DNA of 64,000 bases from Acidobacterium sp. (GTDB taxonomy: Bacteria > Acidobacteriota > Vicinamibacteria > Vicinamibacterales > UBA2999). Below, piece by piece: positions 8,956 to 17,070 of the stretch (the first letter of the stretch is position 1; every line of letters starts with the position of its first letter). Location of the stretch: assembly GCA_002737365.1 (NCBI GenBank), contig NSIL01000015.1, positions 1 through 64,000 of the forward strand, in the 5' to 3' direction. The notes below the pieces were generated by a model, which made no database searches, was not told the origin of the DNA, and was given only the letters and a program-made list of their open reading frames with translations. The position numbers and the translations under genes were made by a program.

Positions 8956-9552
8956 ATGATTCGACTGTTCGCCGCGCTGGTGATCGCAATCGCGACGACT
9001 GCCGGGTGTACCGCGCCCGCCGCAACAGCGGCACCGGCACCGGCCGCCACCAACATCGCGGAGGTGACTGGCACCGTGGCGCCGGGGGCCGTGGTGTCGT
9101 TACTCCCGGCTGGCATCCAAGTACCGATGCCCGAGGGTCCCGCCGTCATGGACCAGTACGCCAAGCAGTTCGTGCCGGGTACGCTATACGTCCGGGTGGG
9201 CCAGCCGGTGGAGTTTCGCAACACCGACGCCCTCGGTCACAACGTCAACGCGCATCGGCGCGGCACCGGCGCCACCATGTTTGACGTCGAGACTGATCCA
9301 CAGCAGAAGTACGTCCACACCTTCGACCGCGTCGGGCAGTACGACGTGACGTGCAACGAGCACCCGGGCATGCAGGCGACGCTGGTTGCGGCCGATGGAC
9401 CGCTGGCAACCATGAGCGACGACCGCGGACAATTTGTGTTGAGCGGCGTCCCACCCGGCGCGTATCGCCTGTTGGTGACGTTCGAGGGACAAACAGTGGA
9501 ACAGGCGGTGACCGTGACCGGCCCGCGCACCGAGGTGCGGGTCGCGCCTTAG
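8956..9552 (+). CDS. copper-binding (cupredoxin-like) lipoprotein with C-terminal carboxypeptidase-regulatory-type domain, 198 aa
   Basis: Lipobox AGC ends the signal peptide (ALVIAIATTAGC), so the mature protein is lipid-anchored. Residues about 35-150 form a plastocyanin-like domain: the His ligand is in LGHNVNAHR and the Cys-His-Met set is in DVTCNEHPGMQATL, a complete type 1 copper site. The last 50 residues (GQFVLSGVPPGAYRLLVTFEG) are a small beta-sandwich of the carboxypeptidase regulatory type. Likely an electron carrier or copper-binding protein at the membrane surface. ATG 8956 is chosen for the lipoprotein signal; a TAGTAT hexamer lies 7 bases upstream, so the mRNA may be leaderless. 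Ends 4 bases into the convergent gene. Confidence 0.88.
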   Translation: MIRLFAALVIAIATTAGCTAPAATAAPAPAATNIAEVTGTVAPGAVVSLLPAGIQVPMPEGPAVMDQYAKQFVPGTLYVRVGQPVEFRNTDALGHNVNAHRRGTGATMFDVETDPQQKYVHTFDRVGQYDVTCNEHPGMQATLVAADGPLATMSDDRGQFVLSGVPPGAYRLLVTFEGQTVEQAVTVTGPRTEVRVAP

Positions 9553-9950
9553 GCCCTGGACTGGGGACTGTGGAGCTTCAGCAGAGTGACGAGATCGCGG
9601 TGCGCGAGCACCGCCTCGGGCAGCTCCTGAAGCGCGGCCTGGTAGCGGACTGAATAGGCGCTGCCGGCCACCGGCGCCGCCAGTTCGCGTGCCGGCGCGA
9701 GCAAGGGGGCCATCGCCGGCGACTCGGGCGGCTTGGCGGCCAGGGCTTCGTCAATGGCGACGATCAGGCCCGACATGGGGCGAAGCCAGGCGAAGGCTTT
9801 GTCATTGAAGATGAATTGCAGCAACTGGGTGGCAGGCATGGGTCCGCGATCCTGTTCGAATTCAGCCCGTTGCCAGTCGAGCAGCGTCTTGTGCAGGTGC
9901 AGCAGGGCGGTCCGGAGTTCGCGGAGCAGGGTGCGGTCGGCGTCGTTCAC
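9549..9950 (-). CDS. helical protein of unknown function, 133 aa
   Basis: No family recognised. The sequence is almost entirely alpha-helical with a regular amphipathic pattern (LLRELRTALLHLHKTLLDWQ; then LQFIFNDKAFAWLRPMSGLIVAIDEAL). No signal peptide, no membrane segment, no cysteine. Two long helices, a Pro/Ala-rich linker (AKPPESPAMAPLLAPARELAAP) and a further helix suggest a small four-helix bundle. Its stop overlaps the end of the cupredoxin gene by 4 bases in convergent orientation. Codon usage and GC match the neighbours. Confidence 0.65.
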   Translation of the reverse strand: MNDADRTLLRELRTALLHLHKTLLDWQRAEFEQDRGPMPATQLLQFIFNDKAFAWLRPMSGLIVAIDEALAAKPPESPAMAPLLAPARELAAPVAGSAYSVRYQAALQELPEAVLAHRDLVTLLKLHSPQSRA

Positions 9951-10017
9951 GAAAAATTCCCCGCTAATCTTAGCAGCGAACAGGTGGCCTCACGTCGTAT
10001 GATGGAGTTACTGTTGT

Positions 10018-10965
10018 ATGACATTACCAAGCCTGAACTTCCTCTCGTTCGAGAGCCGCAAAACTAACTCGTTGTCGCTGCCGATGTTCACGGTCTTTAT
10101 CGCCCTGCATCCACTGGCGGCATTCCTGATTGCCCGGACGTTTTTCCGCACGACGTGGGACGCCCAGATATCCGCCGGCCCGGTGGCCATCGTCCTGACC
10201 ACGCTGGCCTGCGGCCTGGTGTTTTGCTTCGGTGAGTATTTTTTTCACCGCTACCTGCTGCACGCCAACTCGGTGAGCTTTCTCGGCAAGCTCAGTTTCA
10301 GTCACCTCGCGCATCACAAGCTCACGTCGATCGCCATCATCGATGACAAGGTGAGAAGCACCTATCCCATTGAGGACGTCGAACACGACAAGTTCGCGAC
10401 GTTCCCACCCTATGCGTTACTGGCGTTCATGGGGTTCTGGACGATCTTTTTCCTGCCCGCCGCGTTCTCGTTTCCCACCTTCCCGATCTTGATCGGCGGC
10501 TACATCGCGATCAGCATGGCGCACTACCTGTACGAGACCATTCACGTCGCGCACCACACTTCGTACGACCCGTGGTGGAAGCGCAAGATCGAGGGTCCGC
10601 TGTTCGGGACGATGTGGCGTAAATTGTATGGGTTTCATCAGGCGCACCACGCCAACTACAAGTGCAACATGAACATTGCCGGGTTCTACGGGATCCCGCT
10701 GGCGGATCTGGTGCTCGGCACCTACGTGCAGCCCGAGGTCTTGTTGCTGGACGGCGTGCCCGCAAAGAAATCGCTGGCCGTCAATCTGGGAGCGACGCCG
10801 CCCTGGCCGGTGTCGGCGCTCGACGAGGCCAACCTCAAGCGCCGCCGCCGCATGGCGAAGGAACAGACGGAACGCGCCGCCAAGCGCAAGGCCGCCGACC
10901 AGGACATGCAGTCGAACACGGCGCGCGCGGTGGTTGATCCGGCCGGCCCAGCCGAGTTACGATAG
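10018..10965 (+). CDS. membrane fatty acid hydroxylase/sterol desaturase-superfamily protein, 315 aa
   Basis: Integral membrane di-iron oxygenase. Four hydrophobic segments (from MFTVFIALHPLAAFLIA, VLTTLACGLVFCFG, LLAFMGFWTIFFLPAAF and ILIGGYIAISMAHYLY) frame the His clusters HRYLLH, HLAHH, HVAHH and HQAHH that bind the two irons in this superfamily. The C-terminal 60 residues are charged and cytosolic (LKRRRRMAKEQTERAAKRKAA). The substrate is unknown; a lipid C-H hydroxylation or a carotenoid-like substrate is the usual role. ATG 10018 follows a purine-poor leader. tRNA-Ala begins 13 bases after the stop, so read-through into the tRNA is possible. Confidence 0.85.
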   Translation: MTLPSLNFLSFESRKTNSLSLPMFTVFIALHPLAAFLIARTFFRTTWDAQISAGPVAIVLTTLACGLVFCFGEYFFHRYLLHANSVSFLGKLSFSHLAHHKLTSIAIIDDKVRSTYPIEDVEHDKFATFPPYALLAFMGFWTIFFLPAAFSFPTFPILIGGYIAISMAHYLYETIHVAHHTSYDPWWKRKIEGPLFGTMWRKLYGFHQAHHANYKCNMNIAGFYGIPLADLVLGTYVQPEVLLLDGVPAKKSLAVNLGATPPWPVSALDEANLKRRRRMAKEQTERAAKRKAADQDMQSNTARAVVDPAGPAELR

Positions 10966-10978
10966 CAGCTTCCCTTGG

Positions 10979-11054
10979 GGGCCTGTAGCGCAGTTGGGAG
11001 CGCGCATCAATGGCATTGATGAGGTCACCGGTTCGATCCCGGTCAGGTCCACCA
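10979..11054 (+). tRNA. tRNA-Ala (anticodon GGC)
   Basis: Acceptor GGGCCTG pairs with CAGGTCC; D-stem GCGC/GCGC; anticodon stem CATCA/TGATG encloses loop ATGGCAT, giving anticodon GGC; T-stem ACCGG/CCGGT with TTCGATC loop; discriminator A and encoded CCA (11052-11054). Isotype Ala from the anticodon. The acceptor contains G3:T70, the G3:U70 pair that identifies tRNA-Ala. Confidence 0.95.
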
Positions 11055-11070
11055 TTCGACTCGCCTGTCA

Positions 11071-11089
11071 GCCCGCCTTCCTGGCGGGC
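11071..11089 (+). repeat. GC-rich stem-loop after tRNA-Ala
   Basis: GCCCGCC (11071-11077) pairs perfectly with GGCGGGC (11083-11089) around TTCCT. A second, weaker copy of the same words (CGCC CAT GGCG, near 11098-11108) follows. It may end tRNA transcription, though no T run follows, or be a dispersed palindromic repeat. Confidence 0.5.
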
Positions 11090-11157
11090 CGAAGGCTCGC
11101 CCATGGCGGGCCACCCACCACGTCGAATGTCCTGAGCGAACTAGCGCGCGCGTCCTG

Positions 11158-12033
11158 TTGAGCGGTGCCGTGATCGCCGCCGTCAAAGACGGCGACACCG
11201 TCCGGACACGGACCTTTGACAACGATCGCGACGCCAAGGCGACGCGCTTCGGCGTCGGTGGCAACCCGTCCACCGGTCCCTTCTACGTCGAAGGCGCGCT
11301 GCCGGGCGACACGCTCGTCGTGAGGCTCAACAAGGTCCGCGCCAACAAGAAGACCGCGCGCCAGGGCGGCCGCATCCACGCGCGCGCGATCAACGCCGGC
11401 TACCTGGTCGGCGCGAAGTACGACCCCGCCGTCACCGGCGAGTGGACGCTCGACATGGAGAAGGGCGTCGCGACGCTGGCCAATCCGACCGGCAGCCTGA
11501 AGGGCTTCACCGTCCCGATCAAGACCATGCGAGGCTGCGTGTCGGTGGCGCCCCCCGGGATGGATCAACTGCGCGGCACCGACCTCGGCGTCTTCGGCGG
11601 CAACCTCGACTACAACGACAACGTCGAAGGCACCACGCTCTACTTCCCGGTCTTCCACGCCGGCGCGCTGTTCGGGATTGGCGATGCGCACGCGGCACAG
11701 GGCGACGGCGAACTCACCGGCTCGGCGCTCGAGACCTCGGCCGATGTCGAGTTCACGGTTGACGTGATCAAGGGCGACATCTACCAGCAGGTCCGCGCGG
11801 AAACGAAAGACTTCCTGATCGCCTTCGGCGTGTCGGGATCGGTCCACGAATCAATCCAGGCCTCGACCACCCCGCTCGTGGAGTGGCTGAAGAAGAACTA
11901 CCAGATGACCGACAGCGAGGTCGCGCTGTTGGTCGGCGCGGTGATGCAATACGACATCGCCGAACTCGTCGATCCCCACATCAACGTCGTCGCCAAGGTG
12001 CCCAAGGCGGCGCTGGCGCACCTCAAGAAGTAG
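11158..12033 (+). CDS. acetamidase/formamidase-family protein, apparently N-terminally shortened, 291 aa
   Basis: Belongs to the FmdA/AmdA amidase family, which releases ammonia from formamide or acetamide. Family signposts: TGPFYVEGALPGDTLVV (near residue 40), the ARAINAGYLVG segment, PIKTMRGCVSVAPP, GGNLDYNDNVEGTTLYFPVFHAGALFGIGDAHAAQGDGE (the metal/active-site block around 155-195), and the end IAELVDPHINVVAKVPK. Only a TTG is available as start (11158); the normal family N-terminus (about 30 more residues) is absent and the reading frame upstream runs without ATG/GTG into the hairpin region after tRNA-Ala. Either it starts at TTG or the 5' end was lost. The active-site block is intact. 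Confidence 0.75.
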   Translation: MSGAVIAAVKDGDTVRTRTFDNDRDAKATRFGVGGNPSTGPFYVEGALPGDTLVVRLNKVRANKKTARQGGRIHARAINAGYLVGAKYDPAVTGEWTLDMEKGVATLANPTGSLKGFTVPIKTMRGCVSVAPPGMDQLRGTDLGVFGGNLDYNDNVEGTTLYFPVFHAGALFGIGDAHAAQGDGELTGSALETSADVEFTVDVIKGDIYQQVRAETKDFLIAFGVSGSVHESIQASTTPLVEWLKKNYQMTDSEVALLVGAVMQYDIAELVDPHINVVAKVPKAALAHLKK

Positions 12034-12037
12034 CGCC

Positions 12038-12057
12038 CTACCGCTGCGCGGCGGTAG
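12038..12057. terminator. bidirectional hairpin between convergent genes
   Basis: CTACCGC (12038-12044) pairs with GCGGTAG (12051-12057). It contains the stop codon of the minus-strand amidohydrolase and lies 4 bases past the acetamidase stop. Confidence 0.5.
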
Positions 12058-13708
12058 TGTTGGCGGTGCGCTTTTCAGCGGCCACCGCCGCGGCCACTTC
12101 GGCGAGCAGTTTCTGCGCGTCGTAAACAATCCCGTCCTTGACGGTGTACTTGACGCCGCCGACTTTCTCCTGGCGGTTGGTCAGTGGGTTCAGGCGCATG
12201 TGGCCGGTGCCGTAAAGCGTCTTCAGGTTGCTCAGCGGGTTCTCGGTGGTGATCACGAGATCAGCCAGCATGCCGCTACGGACCACGCCCATCGGCGCGG
12301 CCTCGCCTCGCGGCTCATACAAGGTCTTGGCGCCCCACATGGTGGCCGAGCGGATGATCTCGAGCGGCGAGAATCCGGCCTCGCGCAAGAGCTCCATCTC
12401 TTCGATGTAGGCAAAGCCGTAGGTCTTCCAGATGAAGCCCGAGTCGGTGCCGACGGTGACGCGGCCGCCCATGTTCTTGTAGTCGTTCATCAGGCGCATG
12501 TAGCGCTGGTAGAACATCTTCCAGTGGTACTCGTTCTCCGTCGTCCAGTCGTAGAAGTACGAGCCGTGGTTGTCGCGCGTGCTCTGGAAATAGTTCCACA
12601 GCTGCGGCATGGTATAGGCTTGGTGCCAGTCGGCGTTGCGCGCGCGCATCAGGTCGCGCGAGGCGGCGTAGATGTTGAAGGTCGGGTCAAACGTGACCTT
12701 GTTCGCCTTCTGCTGCTCCAGGTAGGCAATCCATTCCTTCGAGCCGGGCTCGTAGGTCTGGTTCCAGATGCGGGCGATGTCGCCGAAGCGATCCTGCTCG
12801 TTGTTGTAGTCGTAGCCAATCGGATAGTCCTGAATGGTCTTGTCCTTCAGGAGCGATTCCAGGTGGCCGTAGTAGTGCGTGACGGTGTCGAGATGCGCGT
12901 TACCGGCATCGCGGGCGTTGAAGTTGGCGACGCCGTTCTGCGACAGGTGGGCGACGGTGCCCATCTTGTTCTTGTGAGCCTCATCGATGGCGGCGGTGAT
13001 GATCTCCGGCGTCTCGTCGCCGCGATTGAAGAACTTGATGCCGTCGATGTTGTTGGCAGCGGCCCAGCGTACCCACTCGCGGGCCTTCTCCGCCGAGGTC
13101 ACCGGGCCGTTCGCCCACCCGGAGGCAAGTGTCTGGTAGTTGAAGATACGCGGCGCGGCAATCTCGTTCTTCGCCGAGCGGTTCTTCTCGGCGCTCGCCA
13201 CCTCGGCGCCCGACAGCGAGACCCCGCGGACCGTGGTGACGCCGTGCGCCAGCCACAACTTGTAGGCATAGCTCAGGTCCGGAGCCTTGCCGCGCGTTGA
13301 CCCGTGCACGTGCATGTCGACGAAGCCGGGCATCACGTACATGCCCTTGCCGTCGATCTCGTGATCGAAGTCGCGCGGTTCGCGATTCGCCGTCAACGCC
13401 ATTCCCGGCCAGCCGGCCTGGCGCACCGCCGTGATCGTGTTGCCCTCAACGACGATGTCCATCGGGCTGAGGGGCGGACCGCCGGTACCGTCGATCAGCG
13501 TGACGCCGCGGATCACCATTTTCTTGAAGGGACCCACACCCTCACCCGGCTTGCGGGCGGGCGCGGGAGTGTCGCCACCGCCACGGCCGGCGCGCGGCGC
13601 CTGCGTCGCGGCGGCAGGCGCCTGCGCGAGCGAGGTCTCGCTGTAACCAGCTGCCACGGCCAGTGTCGCCAATACGGCGGCGGCATAGATGACTGTCTTT
13701 GGGATCAT
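12038..13708 (-). CDS. secreted amidohydrolase-family metal hydrolase, 556 aa
   Basis: Signal peptide (AAAVLATLAVAAGYSETSLAQA), then a Pro/Gly-rich linker, then a TIM-barrel amidohydrolase. Metal-binding motifs: GFVDMHVHG (HxH, about residue 135), AHLSQNG (about 257, expected His), HYYGHLES, and the catalytic Asp in VTVGTDSGF (about 422). Composite domain start IDGTGGPPLSPMDIVVEG is the beta-sandwich typical of imidazolonepropionase-like and prolidase-like members. The substrate cannot be told from sequence; peptidase or amide hydrolysis in the periplasm is likely. ATG 13708 has an upstream GAGGAA ribosome-binding sequence. Confidence 0.88.
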   Translation of the reverse strand: MIPKTVIYAAAVLATLAVAAGYSETSLAQAPAAATQAPRAGRGGGDTPAPARKPGEGVGPFKKMVIRGVTLIDGTGGPPLSPMDIVVEGNTITAVRQAGWPGMALTANREPRDFDHEIDGKGMYVMPGFVDMHVHGSTRGKAPDLSYAYKLWLAHGVTTVRGVSLSGAEVASAEKNRSAKNEIAAPRIFNYQTLASGWANGPVTSAEKAREWVRWAAANNIDGIKFFNRGDETPEIITAAIDEAHKNKMGTVAHLSQNGVANFNARDAGNAHLDTVTHYYGHLESLLKDKTIQDYPIGYDYNNEQDRFGDIARIWNQTYEPGSKEWIAYLEQQKANKVTFDPTFNIYAASRDLMRARNADWHQAYTMPQLWNYFQSTRDNHGSYFYDWTTENEYHWKMFYQRYMRLMNDYKNMGGRVTVGTDSGFIWKTYGFAYIEEMELLREAGFSPLEIIRSATMWGAKTLYEPRGEAAPMGVVRSGMLADLVITTENPLSNLKTLYGTGHMRLNPLTNRQEKVGGVKYTVKDGIVYDAQKLLAEVAAAVAAEKRTANTTAAQR

Positions 13709-13857
13709 CGCAATTCCTCGTGTCTGGCTTGAAACGGGTGCACGGTCGAACGCCCAGTATGTTACTTAATCAATCCAGGCTGGCGCGTTCTTATCGTAGC
13801 CTCGTCGCTGGACGCTTGGCGCATGAGACCCAAACCGTCGATTCCTGAACCCATCGA

Positions 13858-14170
13858 AGAGCACCGCGGCCGACGCCGAGCGCTTCGTTGAACAGGTCGG
13901 GTTCGCCGCCTGCCTGACCGACTCGCGCAAGCCCGGACCGTCGCTCTACGTCGCCGTCCGTGGGCGCCGTGACGCGGTGATCAAGCGCGGCGCGGCAGGC
14001 AGAAGAGAAGGCCCGCATTAGTCTGGCGGCGCAGGCGCTGCTGAAGGTCCTGCGCAAGGAGTGGGAGATGGCGGTCGACGAACTGCAGGCAGCCATGATC
14101 GTGATGCCGAGCGAGGGGCTCTACCTGCGGAAGTTCACGTCTATTAGGAAGGCGGGGGGGCAACGGCGGC
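13858..14170 (+). pseudogene. decayed winged-helix protein gene (AlkZ/YcaQ-like remnant)
   Basis: Two frames carry protein-like sequence. From about 13870: [22 protein letters not shown], then [21 protein letters not shown], ending at a TAG near 14019. In a second frame from about 14003: [18 protein letters not shown] and [17 protein letters not shown]. The order ([10 protein letters not shown], then a Leu-Tyr/His-Ala-xx-Gly-Arg segment, then a fragment resembling a DELQ helix) resembles conserved winged-helix proteins annotated as AlkZ-related, from recall. The central region is missing and the reading frame shifts. No intact ORF covers it. Functional product is unlikely. Confidence 0.4.
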
Positions 14171-15067
14171 CCCTGCTGCCAGCTCGTGCACGCGGCCCAA
14201 ACACTTGACTACCGCTTCGCCACCCGGATCATCGACCGGATTGACCGGCACGAACAGCGTCGTCGTCTCGCGTCGCGACAGGATGTTGTTGGCCACGAGC
14301 GCCCGCATCATCCAGACGGCGGACCGAACGTCCGCGCACTCCACGCCAAGCCAGCCGACACTTCGCGGAGCGGACACGGCCAGGCCCGTCCGCTGGTGAA
14401 TCGCTACGGACATCGCGGCCAACGCCGTTTGATCGCCGCCAGCGAATCCCGGTGTGATGAGCGGCGCATCATCGGACAGGTCCGCTAGCATCCGGCCGAT
14501 GGCCGTCTGCTGGGATCGGGACATGTGCCCCATCCAGTAGTGGCAAGTCTTCGCGATCACGGTCACGACGTTCTTGATCTCTTGGTGAAGCTGGAAGCCA
14601 GGCGCGGCCGGCAGGTCGAGTGTGCGACCCTCAGATCGGGCCGAGACGTTCTCCATGACGATGGCGCGAAGCAGCCAGGCGGCCAGGCCCGCGTCACCGC
14701 AGTCGACGCGCACCCAGCCGGCATCCGGTGCCGGCCGCGCCGCGAGATGGGTGGTCAGCGTGATGCCGCGGCAGATCTCGGCGGTCACTTCATCGTAGCG
14801 GCCGGGCTGGGAAGCAACCTCGCTGGCTGACCCTGGTTCGAGCAGGCGGCCCTTGTGGGGCGGGCCACCCGCCATGGCGAGATCACAGAACGATCCCCAG
14901 ATTAAGTCCCACGCCACGCGGCCATCGCTGCTGTATTTCAGCCCCGCCGATCCCATCGAGACCGGCTGCACGTCCTGGTAGGAATCCTGATACTGCGCCG
15001 GCAGGATCGCCCTGATCCGCGCGTCGAGCGCGGCCAGCGCGCTGCGGTCGTCCTCGCTGAGGGTCAC
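14144..15067 (-). CDS. internally duplicated protein of unknown function, 307 aa
   Basis: Not recognised. No signal peptide. Two similar halves can be read: [20 protein letters not shown] followed by [17 protein letters not shown] (around residues 117-150) and [20 protein letters not shown] followed by [17 protein letters not shown] (around 240-275). Each is preceded by an acidic or neutral helix and followed by a helix ending in a Cys ([16 protein letters not shown]). The shared frame GW-x-x-V-x-C-x-D-x-x-x-A-x-W-x-x-R-A suggests an ancient tandem duplication. The N-terminal 80 residues ([20 protein letters not shown]) are single-copy. GC matches neighbours. Stands alone on the minus strand between an eroded locus and the toxin gene. 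Confidence 0.65.
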   Translation of the reverse strand: MTLSEDDRSALAALDARIRAILPAQYQDSYQDVQPVSMGSAGLKYSSDGRVAWDLIWGSFCDLAMAGGPPHKGRLLEPGSASEVASQPGRYDEVTAEICRGITLTTHLAARPAPDAGWVRVDCGDAGLAAWLLRAIVMENVSARSEGRTLDLPAAPGFQLHQEIKNVVTVIAKTCHYWMGHMSRSQQTAIGRMLADLSDDAPLITPGFAGGDQTALAAMSVAIHQRTGLAVSAPRSVGWLGVECADVRSAVWMMRALVANNILSRRETTTLFVPVNPVDDPGGEAVVKCLGRVHELAAGAAVAPPPS

Positions 15068-15122
15068 CGCTCCAGCGTAACGCGATTACGAATTTTTCAG
15101 CGGAAGATCAGAAAGTGCTGAC

Positions 15123-15779
15123 TCAGGGGTTGACGACGTCAACCACCCGTCGTTCGATTAGCAGTTCGCGCGCCGGCGGGATCAGCAACTGGCCGACGCG
15201 GCTCCAGAAAAACTCCTTCACCGTCGCCCAGTCATCAGGGCCTTCTCCCGGCAGCTTCGCCTCGCGTTCGGCATCGTCGAAGAACGTGAGTGCGCGCAGC
15301 AGCAGCGGCTCGTTGATCTCCTGCTGATAGACATGGCGCATGGCGGCGAGACATTCCGCGATACCAAGCGCGTGGCGGTGGAGGGTCACGTAGAGGTCGA
15401 AGAAGTCTCGGCGGGTACCCCGATCGAGGATCGCGTGCAACTTGGTGGCGAGTAAACCGGTGACGGAGAGACGGCGGTCGCTCACGAATGGCGACAGCAT
15501 CGCCAGGACGAAGATCGAAACATCGATGCCGTCGAACCGCAGGTGGACAGTGTCGACCGAACGCTCGGCGATTTCGACGCGACCGCGACGCTGAAGTTGC
15601 TGAACCAGATCGTCCAGATCGCCCGGGCTGGTGACACCGAAGTCGACATCGCGGCTGGGCCGGTACGGGCAGAAGCAGCGCACGGCTTGGCCGCCGATCA
15701 CGAACCAGTACGGCAAGTCAGCCACGGCGCGGCCGACTGGCAACGGCATGACATCGACCGGTGCGCGTGGACTCTCCAC
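15123..15779 (-). CDS. AbiEii/AbiGii-type nucleotidyltransferase toxin, 218 aa
   Basis: Nucleotidyltransferase-fold toxin of the AbiE type (type IV toxin-antitoxin). The N-terminal motif WFVIGGQAVRCFCPYRPSRDVDFGV supplies the GG, the Arg-Ser and the catalytic D-x-D; a later acidic stretch (GIDVSIFVL) gives the third Asp, and KLHAILDRGTRRDFFDLYVTL is the conserved K-x-x-x-L-x-R-x-x-x-R-D-x-x-D-L-Y block of the family. It starts at a GTG immediately after the TAG of the upstream gene, with no gap, so the two are translated as a pair. In AbiE systems overproduced toxin blocks growth by modifying tRNA; here this is by family analogy only. Confidence 0.78.
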   Translation of the reverse strand: MESPRAPVDVMPLPVGRAVADLPYWFVIGGQAVRCFCPYRPSRDVDFGVTSPGDLDDLVQQLQRRGRVEIAERSVDTVHLRFDGIDVSIFVLAMLSPFVSDRRLSVTGLLATKLHAILDRGTRRDFFDLYVTLHRHALGIAECLAAMRHVYQQEINEPLLLRALTFFDDAEREAKLPGEGPDDWATVKEFFWSRVGQLLIPPARELLIERRVVDVVNP

Positions 15780-16292
15780 CTAGATCCCCCGAGCCCGCAA
15801 GACGGCCTCGACCAGCCCGCGGCTCCTGGACCGGTATCCCGGCATGCGCGCGGCCTGATACAAGGCCAGCCACGGCAAGCCGGCAGCGAAGCTGGTCGCG
15901 GCCAGGTCGCCGTAGTTGAAACAGTAGAACGCCAGCTGGTGTGCCGGCACGTCGCTGTCGTCGGTCAAGTTGTATAACGCGTGGCGCACCGATGGCGGTA
16001 GACCGGCGACCGTGAATCGTGGCGGTGGGAGCGTCGACAACAACTTGTAGACCGATGCTCGCGAGGGTGGCGTGAGGCCCTTGTCCCGGCAGATTTCAGC
16101 AACTCCGGCGAGCAGTTCAGGCATGGCCGGCCGATCATAGCCTGCACACGCCTCGACCAATACGGCGAGGGTCCGAGCATCGATCCGTCGCGTGCCACGG
16201 TCCGATCTGGGCCTCCGGCCTGCGGCCTTCGTGGCCCCCTTGAGGCGTTCCTCGGCCCTTTCGAGGCTGGCGACCAGGTTAAAAAAGGACAT
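15780..16292 (-). CDS. putative antitoxin partner of the AbiEii-type toxin, unassigned family, 170 aa
   Basis: Precedes the toxin with zero intergenic bases, in the order antitoxin then toxin that AbiEi-AbiEii uses. I see no classic AbiEi signature. The N-terminus is basic (ERLKGATKAAGRRPRSDRG), then a helix-turn-helix-like stretch is possible at LTPPSRASVYKLLSTL, and the C-terminal part (FYCFNYGDLAATSFAAGLPWLALYQAARMPGYRSRSRGL) is hydrophobic/aromatic. ATG 16292 is chosen: a TATAAT at 16309-16304 predicts a transcription start near 16297, which would leave the alternative ATG at 16301 outside the message. Confidence 0.55.
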   Translation of the reverse strand: MSFFNLVASLERAEERLKGATKAAGRRPRSDRGTRRIDARTLAVLVEACAGYDRPAMPELLAGVAEICRDKGLTPPSRASVYKLLSTLPPPRFTVAGLPPSVRHALYNLTDDSDVPAHQLAFYCFNYGDLAATSFAAGLPWLALYQAARMPGYRSRSRGLVEAVLRARGI

Positions 16293-16303
16293 TAGCGGCA
16301 TTA

Positions 16304-16309
16304 ATTATA
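16304..16309 (-). promoter_or_regulatory. -10 element (TATAAT) of the toxin-antitoxin pair
   Basis: TATAAT on the minus strand in an AT-rich patch (about 16281-16331) that stands out from the GC-rich surroundings. Predicted start about 16297, giving a leader of some 5 bases before ATG 16292. No good -35 box. Confidence 0.5.
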
Positions 16310-16340
16310 GACGAAATAGCCATAAAATTGGACTCAGTCT

Positions 16341-16638
16341 GTGTATTCGACGCGTCGACACAGAGAAGGCACTGCGCGAGTTGAAGGCCAAGGGCGTCAC
16401 CACCGTCGTCAACCTGCGCATGCCCTCGGAGATGGCGCAGATCGGTTTTGACGAAGTCGCCTGGCGCGCCAGCCATCTGTGGGGCGCCTACCTGATTCGC
16501 GACCGCAAGGTGCCGGTCGAGACCGCGCTATCGCAAACGCGCAAGATCAATTTGCGCGACGATGCGCCGTTCGGGGGACAGCAGCCGATCGAGGAGTTCC
16601 TGGGACGGACCATCCCCGAGCTGGCGCGTCCCAAGTAA
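16341..16638 (+). pseudogene. phosphatase-like (dual-specificity/cyclin-like) remnant lacking the catalytic loop
   Basis: The open frame encodes VDTEKALRELKAKGVTTVV then NLRMPSEMAQIGFDEVAW, the N-terminal half of a tyrosine/dual-specificity-phosphatase-like fold, joined directly to RASHLWGAYLIRDRKVPVE and QQPIEEFLGRTIPELA, its C-terminal helices. The segment between them, which in this family holds the C-x5-R catalytic loop, is absent although the frame is kept. No believable start codon lies before 16341; the upstream AT-rich patch and the toxin promoter replace its 5' end. Family identity is from recall, the deletion is inferred from the junction. The product, if any, cannot be catalytic. 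Confidence 0.55.
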
Positions 16639-16716
16639 TTACGGTAGATTCCGCGCACCGGGCTCTTCTATGTGCAAGCGGGACGGCTGGGTGCGGGCTC
16701 GTGCAGCTGACGAGCG

Positions 16717-16797
16717 ACGGACGCCTTGCGCTTCTACCAACGTCTCGGGTTCAAGGCCACGCACGTCGGCATAAAGCTGTCGCTGGCAGTGGACTGA
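16717..16797 (+). pseudogene. C-terminal fragment of a GNAT acetyltransferase
   Basis: A 26-residue open stretch ends in a stop: DALRFYQRLGFKATHVGIK, the acetyl-CoA-binding end of GNAT enzymes (A-x-x-FY-x-x-x-GF). Nothing upstream extends it. The rest of 16639-17070 (about 430 bases) contains no further gene that I can support, apart from a TAATAT hexamer at 16984-16989 that could be the -10 of the next gene. Confidence 0.5.
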
Positions 16798-17070
16798 CAC
16801 GCCGTGTCGAGCTTTGCGACCTGCGGCCGTGAACTCACGGACAAAGCTGCCGCCGGATCCGGACGCGGCGGAGAAATGGACCGAGCTGATCGCGAATGGG
16901 TCCACGGTGGGACCCTCATGCCATTCGTAACTCGAGGCTCCCGGTGGGCGTGGTAATCGCCATGGTCGTGGTCGCCGCGCCGTAATATCATGCCAGCCTC
17001 ACTCGTCGGCAACGGCCACGGGCTGGCGTTGCCGCGATCACCCGCCACCTGGCCAAGACTCGGAGCTGTC

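Noticed and set aside
12200..13300. Plus-strand 366-codon frame
   Set aside because: Shadow of the minus-strand amidohydrolase; composition and lack of motifs show it is not a gene.
16990..17070. Upstream ATG extending the YtcJ-type amidohydrolase by 27 residues
   Set aside because: The extension is not signal-like; GTG 17071 begins a proper signal peptide.
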